From Crocosphaera chwakensis CCY0110 (GTDB taxonomy: Bacteria; Cyanobacteriota; Cyanobacteriia; Cyanobacteriales; Microcystaceae), in assembly GCF_000169335.1 (NCBI RefSeq), contig NZ_AAXW01000022.1, positions 1 to 64,000 of the forward strand: DNA of 64,000 nt. The letters are read 5' to 3'. This document shows, in pieces, positions 8,106-18,425 of this stretch (position 1 is the first letter of the stretch; each line of letters opens with the position of its first letter). The notes beneath the pieces are model-generated. The model worked only from the letters and a program-made list of their open reading frames with translations, made no database searches and was not told the DNA's origin. The position numbers were made by a program, and so were the translations under genes.

Positions 8106-9116
8106 TTAACGTGAGTTCGACGGAGGGAGATTAGTTTTATTAGACATTTTTTGTTCTGGTACAGCTTTCGATAAAATTTTGTTTTGTTGAACGATACCAA
8201 TTTGATTAAAAATAATTCCTAAGACAATCACTAAACCGCCTAAATATTGCGCTGTCGTTGGTATTTCTCCTAAAATCAAAAAAGCAGCTAATACACCAGC
8301 AATAGGATTAAAAGCGTTAGCTAAGGATACTTCAGATGCACTGGTGCGTTTTAAACCGGCAAACCAACATAATTGTCCCACCACCACGATAATAGTTCCA
8401 TAGACTATCATCCATTTCCACAGTAAAGGGGAAGATATGTCCATAAAATGCTCTTTACCATATAAAAGTAGTGCTATCACAAAGAAGATAACCGTACCAA
8501 GAGCCGTTTTTATCACGTTAAAAAAACCTAGGGATATATTTTGTAAACTGACTTTACTAATAATGTTAGCGATCGCTGAAGAAACTGCACCTCCTGCGGC
8601 CATTAACTCTCCAATTCCTAATTGAAATCCTGACATCTCGATCATATCCCCTTGTGGCGGTTGTAAAACAACGGTAAGGATAACCCCTAATGTTGATACA
8701 ATTGCACCACTAACAACCCAACGATTAACTCGCGCTCCCAAAAATACAACCGATAAACCTAAAATCAGAGGGGGTTCGATGCGACTGACTAAAATAACGT
8801 TATTAACTGCTGTTCTTTCTAATGCACTAAAAAATAAAGCCGGTGCTAAAGCTCCAGATAGTAAAGCAACTAGGAGCAAATAGCCCCAATTTCGTAATGA
8901 TAGATTTTTAAAAGCTGTTTTTTTCAGTTGAGGATAATAAACCCCCAATAAAGCTACCAAAGCACACAAATTACCAACAAATAAAACGTTACAAAAAGAA
9001 ATAGGGTTTCGGCCATCAATGAGATTTTGCGCTCCTATTTCTGTTAATTTGCGAGTTACAGAATTAGCAACAGCAAAGATCATCACTCCGACTAATAGAT
9101 AGAAACGACCTGACAT
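8106..9116 (-). CDS. EamA/DMT family transporter
   Basis: Inner-membrane transporter of the drug/metabolite superfamily; the substrate is unknown. Its 336 residues contain about ten hydrophobic segments arranged as two EamA repeats. The first runs from FYLLVGVMIFAVANSV to LGVILTVVL and the second from GELMAAGGAVSSAIANII to LGGLVIVLGIIFN. The characteristic repeat-end block is LANAFNPIAGVLAAFLILGE. The cytoplasmic tail (about 310-336) is polar. It lies 36 bases upstream of the tamB homologue stop, both on the minus strand, so readthrough from tamB is possible. Confidence 0.9.
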   Translation of the reverse strand: MSGRFYLLVGVMIFAVANSVTRKLTEIGAQNLIDGRNPISFCNVLFVGNLCALVALLGVYYPQLKKTAFKNLSLRNWGYLLLVALLSGALAPALFFSALERTAVNNVILVSRIEPPLILGLSVVFLGARVNRWVVSGAIVSTLGVILTVVLQPPQGDMIEMSGFQLGIGELMAAGGAVSSAIANIISKVSLQNISLGFFNVIKTALGTVIFFVIALLLYGKEHFMDISSPLLWKWMIVYGTIIVVVGQLCWFAGLKRTSASEVSLANAFNPIAGVLAAFLILGEIPTTAQYLGGLVIVLGIIFNQIGIVQQNKILSKAVPEQKMSNKTNLPPSNSR

Positions 9117-9152
9117 TTAATTAAACCAAAATAACATAAGAAAAATGACCCA

Positions 9153-11909
9153 TTAAAATCGTTTTTCAAACTGAATACTACCACGATTATCATCAGAAAA
9201 GTTACTCGATCCTCGAATGGTTGTACTATCATTAATACGGTATTGTAGTCCTAATCTGGGAGGGCGATCGCTATTAACAATAGTTTGAATGGATAAGGAA
9301 AAATCTTCGGTTAAATCGAGACCGGCTTCGGCTGCAACTCCAATATTGGAAGTATCAAGGGCATCATCTTGGTTAATTAAAGGAGTAGGAAAAATGCGAA
9401 ATTCACTCAATCCTAAGGCTTCTCCGATTGCTCCTTGAACGGGACCTAAAACGGCGGTTCCTGCTAAATTCGCTAATCCTAATGTCGTTTCTCCTGTTCC
9501 TAATGTATTTAAAAAGGTTCCTCCTAATAGGGTAATAATTTGCTGTTGACTTCGTTTAGGTTGACTGCTTAAGTCAATACTTTTAGTAATGTTACTGGCA
9601 AATCCTTCAACGCTGGCTTTAATTCTAACTGTTTCTAAACTGTTTTTATTGGCTTTAAAGGTTTCTGGAACTTCTGCGGAATTAGGATTAATATTGATTG
9701 TGTTTTGTGTGGTTTCGGTAGCAGAAGCGAATAGTTGAATATTCAAATAAGGATCAAATCCTTTTTCGGGTAAAAATTGGGCTGTATTATTTTTTCCACC
9801 AGCTAATCTTAATTGACTAGCGAAGAGATTAACTAAACCATTTTCTAAGGTAATTAATCCTTCTGGTTCTGGTTTCTCTAAGGTTCCATTTAAGGCTAAA
9901 TTTCCTGTGGTTGAAAAGGTTAAAATAGGAAGACGATTGATAGTAATTTTATCTCTTAAATTTAATTGTAAATTGTTTAATCGGGTACTGGCAAGCAGTG
10001 GATTTTTACTCTTGGGTTTCTTCCCTTTTTCTCCTAAGAAAATTTGACCATTAAACAGATTAACTTCTCCTCCAATTTCGGGCTTTAATATACTTCCTGC
10101 AATGTTTAAGTTGCCTTGAACACCTCCTTGATAAATTTGCGGAAGGTTAAGGGCTAAATTATTTAACTGAATGGTCAAAGATGGGTCATTTTCTGTTAGT
10201 TTTAATAGAGGTAAAGACCCTGTAACTGCAACTTGACCACCACTAAATTGTCCCGTAAAATTATCAAAGGCAATGGTATCTAAATCAAAGAAAATTTTGC
10301 CCTGAATTTGTTTAAAAGGACTTTGAGGAAGCATTTTTGTGGCAATGATGCCATTTTTAACCTGAGCTAAACCATCGGCCTGTAGTTCGTAGGGAATACC
10401 CCGTTTAGGATCAACTTTTCCTGATAAGTTTAATTGTACTGATCCTGTTCCTCCTAACCAAGCAACTTGTCCTTGACTCAGAATATTAAGTAAGGTTAAC
10501 CCTTCATTTTTAGCCTGGAATTTTAAGGATAGGCGATCGCTTTTTGGTTGAACTTGGGTTAAAGGGAAAACGTAGGGAAAACTTCCTTCAATGGTCAAAG
10601 GTTCACTTTGGCGATCAAGAATACTACTAGCGATAAAATTAAATTGACCCCCTTCGTAGGTAAACTGTCCCTGAGATGAATCTAAAAGGGTTTGATTAAT
10701 TTTAGGTTGATTAATGGCCACTTTTCCTGATGCTTGAGGGTTGTTACGGGTTCCTTGGAGGTTTATTTGTCCGTTAAGCTGTCCCCCCAGGGTGACGACG
10801 GAGGGAAGGTTAACCCATTGCGAGAGGGTGTCTAAGGGAATATTGACGACTTTCAGGTTTCCCTGTTGGGTAGTTTGTCCAATGTGACCAGCAAATTGGA
10901 TGACGCTATCTTTTAATTGTAGGTTAAAGGGTTCTAGGGTTAAATTTCCTTTATTCCAGTTACCTCGGGCCTGAAACTGGGTGAGTTGGTATTGTCCCCA
11001 TTCCCATTTTTGTCCGATCAGATCAAAGTTGAGTTTTAATCCTGTTTTTGGGGTCATATTTAGGGCAATTTTACCGTTAAAATCTCCTTTTAATGTGTCT
11101 AAATCAGGTAAACTCTGAGCATCTTCTTTTTTCTCTTCCTTTTTTCCTAACCAAGCGGTAATTTGATTTAGGGTTTCCATGCGATCGCCGAGAGACTGTT
11201 TAGTGGTTTCCACTTTAAACAGAGGTGTCTGGAAATTAGAATTATTTTCGTACAGATCGGCTGCTTTTGCGTATTTCGGCGGTTTTAATCCTCGTTTTAA
11301 GTCTTCTAATTCAAAAATTTGTAAAGTTTCTAAAATATCCTGTAATTTACCCTGATTAACGTTCACATTGGCTGTTATTTCTGGACCGTTGGAGGTTTGA
11401 GTAAATTGTCCATTGAGGTCATATTGACTATTATGGGTGAATATTTTAGTGTTTTGCAGGGATAGGCTTTGGTTAGCGTAGTGAAAGTTTCCTTTAACTT
11501 GTTTTGCTTGAATTGTGCCTACAATGGGGTTAAGAATAGCAACATTTTGACCTGCGATCGTCTTATTTTTTGAGTCTAGGATAAATTGACCGGATAATTT
11601 TCCTGTCATGGGTTGGAAAAGTAAAGGATTATCTTTGTACTGTTTTTGAGCAATCTTTTGAATAATAGGCAAGGAAAAGGAGTTTACAGCAATCTTCCAT
11701 TGATTTTCTTTCTTATTAGCCGTTAAATCTATGGTTTCCTGTTTAACTGCTAGGGTGAGGGGATTCAGTTGGGGGTCAAGTTGCAGATGTAATTGATCGT
11801 TTGTCCCTTCTAAAGTTAATTTTAGTCCTTTTTCTTCATTTTTAAGTATATTTCCACTAATAACAGGCTCAAATTCAACATCACCTATGTTTAAATTAAT
11901 TAATGCCAT
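9153..11909 (-). CDS. tamB: TamB-like protein, C-terminal part (separated by a frameshift)
   Basis: C-terminal half of a translocation/assembly module protein (TamB/DUF490), a periplasm-spanning beta-helical protein linked to outer-membrane biogenesis and lipid transfer. 918 residues from the first ATG. The sequence is full of beta-repeat phrases such as LNGQINLQGTRNNPQASG and LNIAGSILKPEIGGEVNLFNG, and ends in the conserved TamB C-terminal domain (LLGGTFLNTLGTG, GLSEFRIFPT, RLGLQYRINDSTTIRGSS and the terminal aromatic KRF). The same frame stays open beyond this ATG to about 12188 with homologous-looking sequence (for example LDFKGGISGTPKTPNIEGE). The true gene therefore continues into the upstream half, and the ATG at 11909 is internal. 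Confidence 0.85.
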   Translation of the reverse strand: MALINLNIGDVEFEPVISGNILKNEEKGLKLTLEGTNDQLHLQLDPQLNPLTLAVKQETIDLTANKKENQWKIAVNSFSLPIIQKIAQKQYKDNPLLFQPMTGKLSGQFILDSKNKTIAGQNVAILNPIVGTIQAKQVKGNFHYANQSLSLQNTKIFTHNSQYDLNGQFTQTSNGPEITANVNVNQGKLQDILETLQIFELEDLKRGLKPPKYAKAADLYENNSNFQTPLFKVETTKQSLGDRMETLNQITAWLGKKEEKKEDAQSLPDLDTLKGDFNGKIALNMTPKTGLKLNFDLIGQKWEWGQYQLTQFQARGNWNKGNLTLEPFNLQLKDSVIQFAGHIGQTTQQGNLKVVNIPLDTLSQWVNLPSVVTLGGQLNGQINLQGTRNNPQASGKVAINQPKINQTLLDSSQGQFTYEGGQFNFIASSILDRQSEPLTIEGSFPYVFPLTQVQPKSDRLSLKFQAKNEGLTLLNILSQGQVAWLGGTGSVQLNLSGKVDPKRGIPYELQADGLAQVKNGIIATKMLPQSPFKQIQGKIFFDLDTIAFDNFTGQFSGGQVAVTGSLPLLKLTENDPSLTIQLNNLALNLPQIYQGGVQGNLNIAGSILKPEIGGEVNLFNGQIFLGEKGKKPKSKNPLLASTRLNNLQLNLRDKITINRLPILTFSTTGNLALNGTLEKPEPEGLITLENGLVNLFASQLRLAGGKNNTAQFLPEKGFDPYLNIQLFASATETTQNTININPNSAEVPETFKANKNSLETVRIKASVEGFASNITKSIDLSSQPKRSQQQIITLLGGTFLNTLGTGETTLGLANLAGTAVLGPVQGAIGEALGLSEFRIFPTPLINQDDALDTSNIGVAAEAGLDLTEDFSLSIQTIVNSDRPPRLGLQYRINDSTTIRGSSNFSDDNRGSIQFEKRF

Positions 11910-12148
11910 TTCTCCTTCAATATTAGGAGTCTTTGGTGTACCGGAGATCCCCCCTTTAAAGTCTAATTTTCCTGAATATTCTAAGTCTTCGATAGGTAAA
12001 GATAAAGGAAAAGTAGCTAAATCGAAGTTTTTTCCATCAATATCTAAAGAAAATGCTTTAATTACTTCTAATTTATTTTTCTTGTTTGTTAAATCTACAT
12101 CTAACCATCCTTTTGCGGTTAAATCGGATGCAGTGACTTGATCTAACG

Positions 12149-14527
12149 TTAAGCGTTGTCCATCCCATTGTATAGCTGTGTGAGAAAACGATTGATATAG
12201 GGTAATCCTTGACTAAATTGTAAGTTTCCTTTAGCTTGTAAATATTCTGGGGATATTTTGTTTAATTTTCCTGCAATTTCTAAGTTTCCTGATAAATTCC
12301 CCGTCAATTGAGAAGCGATCACTTTCAAGGGAATAGCCTCTGGTATTAGGGTGGTGTTAAAGTTACCTTGAGTAATGGTGAGATCCTTCGCTGCGATTGT
12401 TCCTTGGGATAACATTAATTTAGCGTTACCTTTTCCTTCTATACTCTCTAAGAAAGTTTCTGGACTAACATTTCCCACCAGGGTTAAGTTACTATTTAAT
12501 TTCCCTGCTAATTGTTCAGGAACTTTATTGGTTAAACTATTAACATTGACATTTTTACCTATTATCTCACTTGACCATTTACCTTCACTTAAAAATAGAT
12601 TATTCGCAACAATTTGACCGCCACCTACAGTTAAACTTCCTTGTCCCTTAGCTTGAATATTATTAAGATTAGGATTCAAATCTCCTGCAATATAAAGGCT
12701 TCCTTGTATTTTTCCTTCTAAATCTGTTTTTGGTAATAGTTGATTTATATTTGCATTATTTACTTGCAAGTTAGCTTGCCAGTTTCCTTGAGACAATTGA
12801 ATATTCTGAGCATTAATCCATCCATTATCAACTTTTATTTTAAGTTCTCCTATTCCCTTTAAACTCTCTTTAATAGGTTTTCTAATATTACCAGAAGCTT
12901 GAAAACTTCCTTGTAATATACCTTTGTTAAGGGGTAAATCAAAGCTATCTAAATTAATTCCCAAAGCTAGAATATTACTCTGCCAATTTCCATTAGCATA
13001 AGTAATATGCTCAGCTTTTACTGTACCTTCTGCTACTTGAAAATTAGCCTTTCCTATCGCTTTAAAACTTTCAGGTTCTTTTAAATTTCCTGATAAATTA
13101 ACTTGAGTTGAAACTTGTTTTATGTAATTAGGAATATGAGTTTTATAGAGATTTCCTAAACTAGCCGTAGGTAAACTTTTTCCTTCGAGATTAATAGAAT
13201 ATAAAGGAGAAGATGGACTTATATTTATATTTCCTTTGCCTATAACTTCTCCTCCCACTGTAGGAATAGCTTCAAATTGATTAATTTTTATTTGCTTTTT
13301 ATTTAAAGTTAGATGAGTTTTAATATTCTGAAAATCTACTCGGTCAATTTTGATCGTATCTTTATTATTTAAAGCAATCAACACATCAGGATTATTGAGA
13401 GAACCTATAATTTTTAAATTCCCTTGAACTTTTCCTATTATGGGTATAGTTTTCGGTTCTTGTTTAATCGTTTTGAAAATATTTCTAATTGGAATTACTT
13501 GAGTTTTCGCAGATAAATTAAATCCTTTATCTAAATCAAGATAACCCTTAACGACTCCTCTAATTTCTCCAAATTGAGTTATCACCTCATCAAAATTTAT
13601 TTTTTTTCCTTTAAACTGCAATTGTCCATGAGTTTTTAAGCGTTGAGGTAAACCTTCAACGTTTGTGTCTACATGGGTTAACTTAGCTATTCCCTGGAAA
13701 TTAGTTAATTTTTTATTAGCGAGTGAAACCTCTAAGTTAGCATCAATTTTTCCCGCTTCTAATTCTATTGGAAGGGGTAAAACTTGACTAATTATCTCAG
13801 CATTAAGTTGATGTCCTCTAATTAACAAGTTTGTTGATCTATTTTCTTGGTTAAATATTCCAGCAATATTGAAATTTCCCTTATTATCACTATTAACAAA
13901 ATTAGACTTAACTTGAAACTTGATTTCACTATTGTTATTAATCGGTTGAATAATTCCTGATAAATTTTCTATATTTATAGGAGTTTCTTTTTCACCATCC
14001 TTAGAACGAGATACAATAATAGCCTCACCTTTTTGTATGCCTAAATTTTTTAAGCGAATGGGACTATTAGGATTTAATGTATTAAATTGAGTCAGTAACC
14101 AATTCCCATCTTTTCCCTGTTCTATATAAGCAGAAGGTTCAATAGCTATGACTTCAATTTCTAATTTTCTGTCTATAATATATTTAAGAGGATTATAAGC
14201 AATCTTTAACCCCGACATAGACACATTAGCTGGATCAGTCGGTGTCGTTAAAAGCTCCGTCTGTCCAAAGCGAATATAATTGAAAGAAAATCCTTCTAAT
14301 TCACCTAATTCTACAGGACGATTAAGAAAGGTGCGTAACTGCTCCTCTACTACAGGAGTTAAGTTGCGTTGCACTAAAAAACCCCCACCTAGGGTTCCTC
14401 CCGCTAATCCTAACAAAACAACGCTGATACTCCAACCAATAAAAGAATGATGTCTTCTTTTGGAGTCCCTTTTGTGAAGACATTGTAAGTTATTTTCCCG
14501 TTGCTTGGGAGAACGGTTTCTGATCAT
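12149..14527 (-). CDS. tamB: TamB-like protein, N-terminal part (ends at a frameshift)
   Basis: N-terminal 792 residues of the same protein. A basic start (about residues 1-28) is followed by the single membrane anchor FIGWSISVVLLGLAGGTLGG, then the family opening (RNLTPVVEEQLRTFLNRPVELGELE) and many AsmA/TamB beta repeats. After QGLPYINRF the frame runs into TAA at 12149. One extra T in the minus-strand TTTT run (plus-strand AAAA at 12185-12188) would instead give NRFSHTAIQWDGQRLTLDQV and join the C-terminal half. The rejoined protein would have about 1800 residues, usual for cyanobacteria. This is either a mutation or a homopolymer sequencing error. Confidence 0.85.
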   Translation of the reverse strand: MIRNRSPKQRENNLQCLHKRDSKRRHHSFIGWSISVVLLGLAGGTLGGGFLVQRNLTPVVEEQLRTFLNRPVELGELEGFSFNYIRFGQTELLTTPTDPANVSMSGLKIAYNPLKYIIDRKLEIEVIAIEPSAYIEQGKDGNWLLTQFNTLNPNSPIRLKNLGIQKGEAIIVSRSKDGEKETPINIENLSGIIQPINNNSEIKFQVKSNFVNSDNKGNFNIAGIFNQENRSTNLLIRGHQLNAEIISQVLPLPIELEAGKIDANLEVSLANKKLTNFQGIAKLTHVDTNVEGLPQRLKTHGQLQFKGKKINFDEVITQFGEIRGVVKGYLDLDKGFNLSAKTQVIPIRNIFKTIKQEPKTIPIIGKVQGNLKIIGSLNNPDVLIALNNKDTIKIDRVDFQNIKTHLTLNKKQIKINQFEAIPTVGGEVIGKGNINISPSSPLYSINLEGKSLPTASLGNLYKTHIPNYIKQVSTQVNLSGNLKEPESFKAIGKANFQVAEGTVKAEHITYANGNWQSNILALGINLDSFDLPLNKGILQGSFQASGNIRKPIKESLKGIGELKIKVDNGWINAQNIQLSQGNWQANLQVNNANINQLLPKTDLEGKIQGSLYIAGDLNPNLNNIQAKGQGSLTVGGGQIVANNLFLSEGKWSSEIIGKNVNVNSLTNKVPEQLAGKLNSNLTLVGNVSPETFLESIEGKGNAKLMLSQGTIAAKDLTITQGNFNTTLIPEAIPLKVIASQLTGNLSGNLEIAGKLNKISPEYLQAKGNLQFSQGLPYINRFLTQLYNGMDNA

Positions 14528-14861
14528 AATACTTATTCACACCACCACAGCTTTAACTGATGACTAATCACCATTGTCTGCATCTATTATAGTTGCTAGA
14601 GAAATATTCGGAGGATGTCAATAAGTAAAACCTTAAATTGTTATGGTTAATACCAAACAAAAGCACTGCTTAACCTTTACAAAAAGAAATTTTTTCACAA
14701 TATTAAGATTTATGTAATATTCAGTCATAAATCTCTTGAATTTCCCATAAAATTGACTTCTGAGAACCTAAAATTATCATAAAAGTCGTTACCATAGAGG
14801 AAATCGTTTATAACATAGAAGCAATATCTGTCGTCAATCAATATATAAAAATCAGGTGGCC
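14528..14861. other. Intergenic region between divergent tamB and the M48 protease gene
   Basis: About 330 bases without a gene. It should carry the promoters of both divergent genes and is AT-rich, but I see no convincing -35/-10 pair, repeat or RNA in it. The only clear signal is AGGTGG five bases before the protease ATG. Confidence 0.5.
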
Positions 14862-16802
14862 ATGAAACTTAATTGGTATTTATCGATTATTGTAGTTGGG
14901 ATTCTTTGTCCCAATCTTGCTTTATCCCAAGAAATAGAACAAAAACAAACATCCTTTCTAAAAGGAAATATTACCCTAGAAACTACTCCTAAAGCTGATA
15001 AATCTTTTGAAATTGCTGATTTATCTAATAATAACCCTGAAGAAAGTAACAACACTGTTTCTGAGTCAAGTTTTACTGATACAACAGAAGAAAAACCTCA
15101 ATCGCAACCAGTGGAAACAACCACTTCTAATACAACAGAAACCCCAACTTTAGAAGCAACTGAGGACGCAACAACCGCAATTATTGATAGTTGTGAAGCT
15201 GCTCCTCCGCAAGTGGAACATCCCTTAATTACTCCTGTACAAGTTGCTGAAAACGAAACAGAAAACTCGACTGATAATGCAGAAGCTCTATCCTTAGAAA
15301 AGCCACCAGAAGTTGAAGAAAAAACGACAGAAAATCAAGAGAGAAAAGAAGAAGAGGAAGACACAATATTAAATATTTCTCAAGCTGAAATAACAGAATA
15401 TCCTACCCTTGCTAAAGCAGATCACTTTTATAATTGTGGTGAAACTTTATTAGCGGAAAGATTCTATCGAGAGGTAAAAGAACCCTTTGGAAATGAAGGA
15501 GAGTTAAACCGAGAAATTCTAGCTCAAGCGGTTTACGAACCAGAATACTTATTACCAGGTGGTGCAGTTTACTGGCGATTGTATCAAGAAAGTTTGAACG
15601 AAAGTGAAGTCTTCAAAAGTAAGCGAATTGCCCCATTACAACTATTATCTCAAGACTATCCAGAATTTATTCCTGGACATATCAAATATGCCGAAATCTT
15701 GAGAAAAGATGAGCAAGATGAAGAAGCATTACAAGTGTTAGAAAATGCGGTGAGTTTGTATCCAAATGAAGCCCCTCTAGTTAAAGCTAAAATTGAAGCA
15801 GATGAACGAGCCGGAAATTGGTTAGCTGCTTCTTTAACAGCCCGTCAATTTTCTGTATTTAATCAAGATCATTTCTTACAGGATGAATTTAAAGAATTAG
15901 CGGATAAAAATTTAGACCGCTATCAAGGGGATCTGCAAGAACAAATGACGTGGAATGTGGTAGGAAATGCGGTGATGGGGGGCGTTGGTGCTGCTTTAAT
16001 GGGGAATGTTTTTGCTCCCCTTTCCACCTTACAAACAAGCTATCTTTTACTACAAGGAGAATCAGCTATTGGCGAAAGTTATGCCGATGGATTTAAAAAT
16101 CGTCTCACCTTAATTGAAGATCCCGAAGTAACAGGATATATCAATGAAATTGGCCATAAATTAGCCAAAGTTGCTGGAAGAGATGAATTTGAATATGAAT
16201 TTTTCGTGGTAATGGACGAAAATCTTAACGCCTTTGCCTTACCTGGGGGTAAAATCTTTATCAATGCCGGGGCGATCGCAAAAACTTCCTCAGAAGCAGA
16301 AATCGCCGGATTACTCGCCCACGAATTAGCCCATTCCGTCCTTTCTCACGGCTTCCAACAAATGACCCAAGGGGCTTTAACTAGCAGTGTGATCGATTAT
16401 ATTCCCTATGTCGGGGGGATCGCTAGTAATTTAGCTATCTTAAGCTACAGTCGCGGTATGGAAGAACAAGCGGACTTATTTGGTACAAGATTACTAGCTG
16501 CGACTGGTTACGCTGCTGATGGGGTTCGCAACCTAATGGTAGTGATGGACGACGAACACAAAAACAGTCCCCCAGCTTGGTTATCCACTCACCCCGATAC
16601 CAGTGATCGCGTTAAATATATTGAGACAGAAATTGTCAGAAATAATTTTAACCGTTTCGCCTATGAAGGAGTAGAAAGACATCAAGGAATTCGCAAAAAG
16701 GTTGTTCAACTATTAGAACAACACGAAGCCAAAGAAAACGGAGAAGAAATTGAAGAAACTCCCAAAAAAGATGACAGCGAATTAAACAAGGAAACCGAAT
16801 AA
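14862..16802 (+). CDS. M48 family zinc metalloprotease with signal peptide and TPR-like region
   Basis: Exported Zn-dependent peptidase of the BepA/LoiP type, likely involved in envelope protein quality control. 646 residues. A signal peptide (MKLNWYLSIIVVGILCPNLALS) is followed by about 150 residues of acidic Thr/Glu-rich low complexity, a helical TPR-like segment (about 200-340), and the M48 domain with HELAH at 487-491 and the third ligand Glu in EEQADLFG. The C terminus is again acidic. ATG 14862 is preferred over the in-frame GTG at 14856 because AGGTGG then acts as ribosome site and the signal peptide is clean. The long acidic linker is unusual for BepA-like enzymes but common in cyanobacterial homologues. 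Confidence 0.92.
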   Translation: MKLNWYLSIIVVGILCPNLALSQEIEQKQTSFLKGNITLETTPKADKSFEIADLSNNNPEESNNTVSESSFTDTTEEKPQSQPVETTTSNTTETPTLEATEDATTAIIDSCEAAPPQVEHPLITPVQVAENETENSTDNAEALSLEKPPEVEEKTTENQERKEEEEDTILNISQAEITEYPTLAKADHFYNCGETLLAERFYREVKEPFGNEGELNREILAQAVYEPEYLLPGGAVYWRLYQESLNESEVFKSKRIAPLQLLSQDYPEFIPGHIKYAEILRKDEQDEEALQVLENAVSLYPNEAPLVKAKIEADERAGNWLAASLTARQFSVFNQDHFLQDEFKELADKNLDRYQGDLQEQMTWNVVGNAVMGGVGAALMGNVFAPLSTLQTSYLLLQGESAIGESYADGFKNRLTLIEDPEVTGYINEIGHKLAKVAGRDEFEYEFFVVMDENLNAFALPGGKIFINAGAIAKTSSEAEIAGLLAHELAHSVLSHGFQQMTQGALTSSVIDYIPYVGGIASNLAILSYSRGMEEQADLFGTRLLAATGYAADGVRNLMVVMDDEHKNSPPAWLSTHPDTSDRVKYIETEIVRNNFNRFAYEGVERHQGIRKKVVQLLEQHEAKENGEEIEETPKKDDSELNKETE

Positions 16803-16810
16803 TCTTCCCC

Positions 16811-16856
16811 CTAGTTTTTAGTAGAGATATTTTACAAAGCGTCTCTACTAAACTAG
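16811..16856. terminator. Hairpin repeat downstream of the M48 protease gene
   Basis: CTAGTTTTTAGTAGAGA (16811-16827) faces TCTCTACTAAACTAG (16842-16856). The arms pair over 15 bases with two unpaired T and a 14-base loop. There is no T-run after it, so it may be a dispersed palindromic repeat or a weak terminator. The AGTAGAGA...TCTCTACT core is of a kind scattered through cyanobacterial genomes. Confidence 0.5.
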
Positions 16857-16894
16857 AGAATAAAGTAAAGAAATCAAGTCAAAGAAATGAGAAA

Positions 16895-17368
16895 ATGACA
16901 AATAATCTTTACGAAACTGATTATGAACAATGGTTAGAAAACCAAACTATTGCTTTAAAAGAAAAGAATCCTGATCTATTAGATTGGGATAATTTACTTG
17001 AACTATTAGAAATGGGGAATCCCAAAGACACCATTGAAAGTAATTTGGTTATCTTAATTGCTCATTTACTCAAACTTTATGTCCAAACCGATGCCCCCGA
17101 CTGGATGACATTAAGCTGGTATCGCTCAATTGATGAGCATAGAAACCGTATTTTAAAAGCAAAAAGTAAGTATAAATCGATTAGTAAATTTCTACCCTTA
17201 GCTGTTGAAAGTGCCTATCCTGATGCGCGAAAATTAGCGATTAAAGAAAGCAAATTTGCCGATGGACGCAAAGTAAAATTAAGAGATGAATCAGAATATC
17301 CATCTTCTTGCCCTTTTTCTCTCTCCCAAATTCTTGATGATAATTGGTATCCGAATCATGACTTATAA
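16895..17368 (+). CDS. DUF29 family protein
   Basis: 157 residues with the DUF29 pattern: YETDYEQWLENQ at the start, DWDNLLELLEMG near residue 30, then SNLVILIAHLLKLYVQ and SWYRSIDEHRNRI. DUF29 proteins are abundant in cyanobacteria, all-helical, probably cytoplasmic and of unknown function. The gene follows the protease hairpin and converges on the YheT-like hydrolase gene with only seven bases between stop codons. Confidence 0.9.
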   Translation: MTNNLYETDYEQWLENQTIALKEKNPDLLDWDNLLELLEMGNPKDTIESNLVILIAHLLKLYVQTDAPDWMTLSWYRSIDEHRNRILKAKSKYKSISKFLPLAVESAYPDARKLAIKESKFADGRKVKLRDESEYPSSCPFSLSQILDDNWYPNHDL

Positions 17369-17375
17369 AATCTTC

Positions 17376-18425
17376 TTATTTTGATTCAAACCAATCTAAA
17401 ATACGATTCCAAGCCCACCAGCGATCGCTATCTCCATATTCACGCTGACAATTTTTATTACTAATATAACCCACATGACCACCGTATTGAGTAACCCTCA
17501 AATCGATGTAAGAATTATCCTTACAAGCAGCTTTTAAATCAGGGATAATAGAAGGATCAAATAAGGGATCATCAGCAGCATAAAAAATTAAAGTTGGTTT
17601 CGATAAATTGGGTAATAAAGGTAACGGACTACTCGCCTGATAATACTCTTCTACCGAAGAAAAACCCAGTCTTTTAATCACTAATTCATCATCAAATCCC
17701 CAAATACTATTAGCCCGACGAATCGCCTCTGGATCAAGATTTTCTGGATGGGCTTTATAAATTTTCCAAGCTAATTTTTTCAACTGTTTAGCGATTCTTT
17801 TTTCAATATATTGACCCCACGGACTACTAACCAAAGAAGAAAGCGATCGATTAGAATCTAAGTTAGGACAAATAACGGCACCACCAGCAATATCTGACGC
17901 TTCTATCGGAAGATTTTGACCCCAACTTGCCAGGGTTTGAGCTGATTTTATTCCCCATAATGCCAACTGTCCCCCCAAAGAAAACCCTGTTAACCAAAAC
18001 GGCGCGGGACACCCCATAGTCTTCGCTTCGGCTGCAATACGCACATAATCTTCACCCTCATAGATACCATCTGACGTTAAAGTAGGAGATAGTTCGGCTG
18101 TTTTTCCGTGAGCGCGCCAATCAAAAATTACCACCGCATAACCAGCAGCATAAGCTTTTCTAGCTAATACCCGTAAATACCATTGATTATCGAGATCCCC
18201 TACAATACCATAAGTTCCTACAATGGTACCCCTTGGATTTTTAGGGATGGCTACTAAACCAAAAATTGGGGTTTCTTGCGCCCCAGTAAAAATTTTTTCT
18301 TCATAAGTAGGTTCGGAAAATTGGATATTTTTTTCCCAGTTTTTCCCTGCAAATATACCAGAATAAACGCTCATTGATAAACCGTTTTTCAGTCCCCAAG
18401 GAGGCGTATAAGAAGTAGAGTTCAT
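17376..18425 (-). CDS. YheT-like alpha/beta hydrolase
   Basis: Predicted serine hydrolase of the YheT/EMB8 family; substrate unknown. 349 residues. The nucleophile elbow is GFSLGG near residue 168, the catalytic Asp is probably in YAADDPLFDPS, and the His in YGGHVGYI near the C terminus. VIFDWRAHGKT is the usual strand-5 block. No signal peptide is visible, so it is likely cytoplasmic. The gene is divergent from the next hydrolase across 222 bases. Confidence 0.88.
   Translation of the reverse strand: MNSTSYTPPWGLKNGLSMSVYSGIFAGKNWEKNIQFSEPTYEEKIFTGAQETPIFGLVAIPKNPRGTIVGTYGIVGDLDNQWYLRVLARKAYAAGYAVVIFDWRAHGKTAELSPTLTSDGIYEGEDYVRIAAEAKTMGCPAPFWLTGFSLGGQLALWGIKSAQTLASWGQNLPIEASDIAGGAVICPNLDSNRSLSSLVSSPWGQYIEKRIAKQLKKLAWKIYKAHPENLDPEAIRRANSIWGFDDELVIKRLGFSSVEEYYQASSPLPLLPNLSKPTLIFYAADDPLFDPSIIPDLKAACKDNSYIDLRVTQYGGHVGYISNKNCQREYGDSDRWWAWNRILDWFESK

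Noticed and set aside
12149..12200. Programmed frameshift in tamB
   Set aside because: There is no slippery heptamer with a downstream structure, and the family is not known for recoding; a mutation or read error is simpler.
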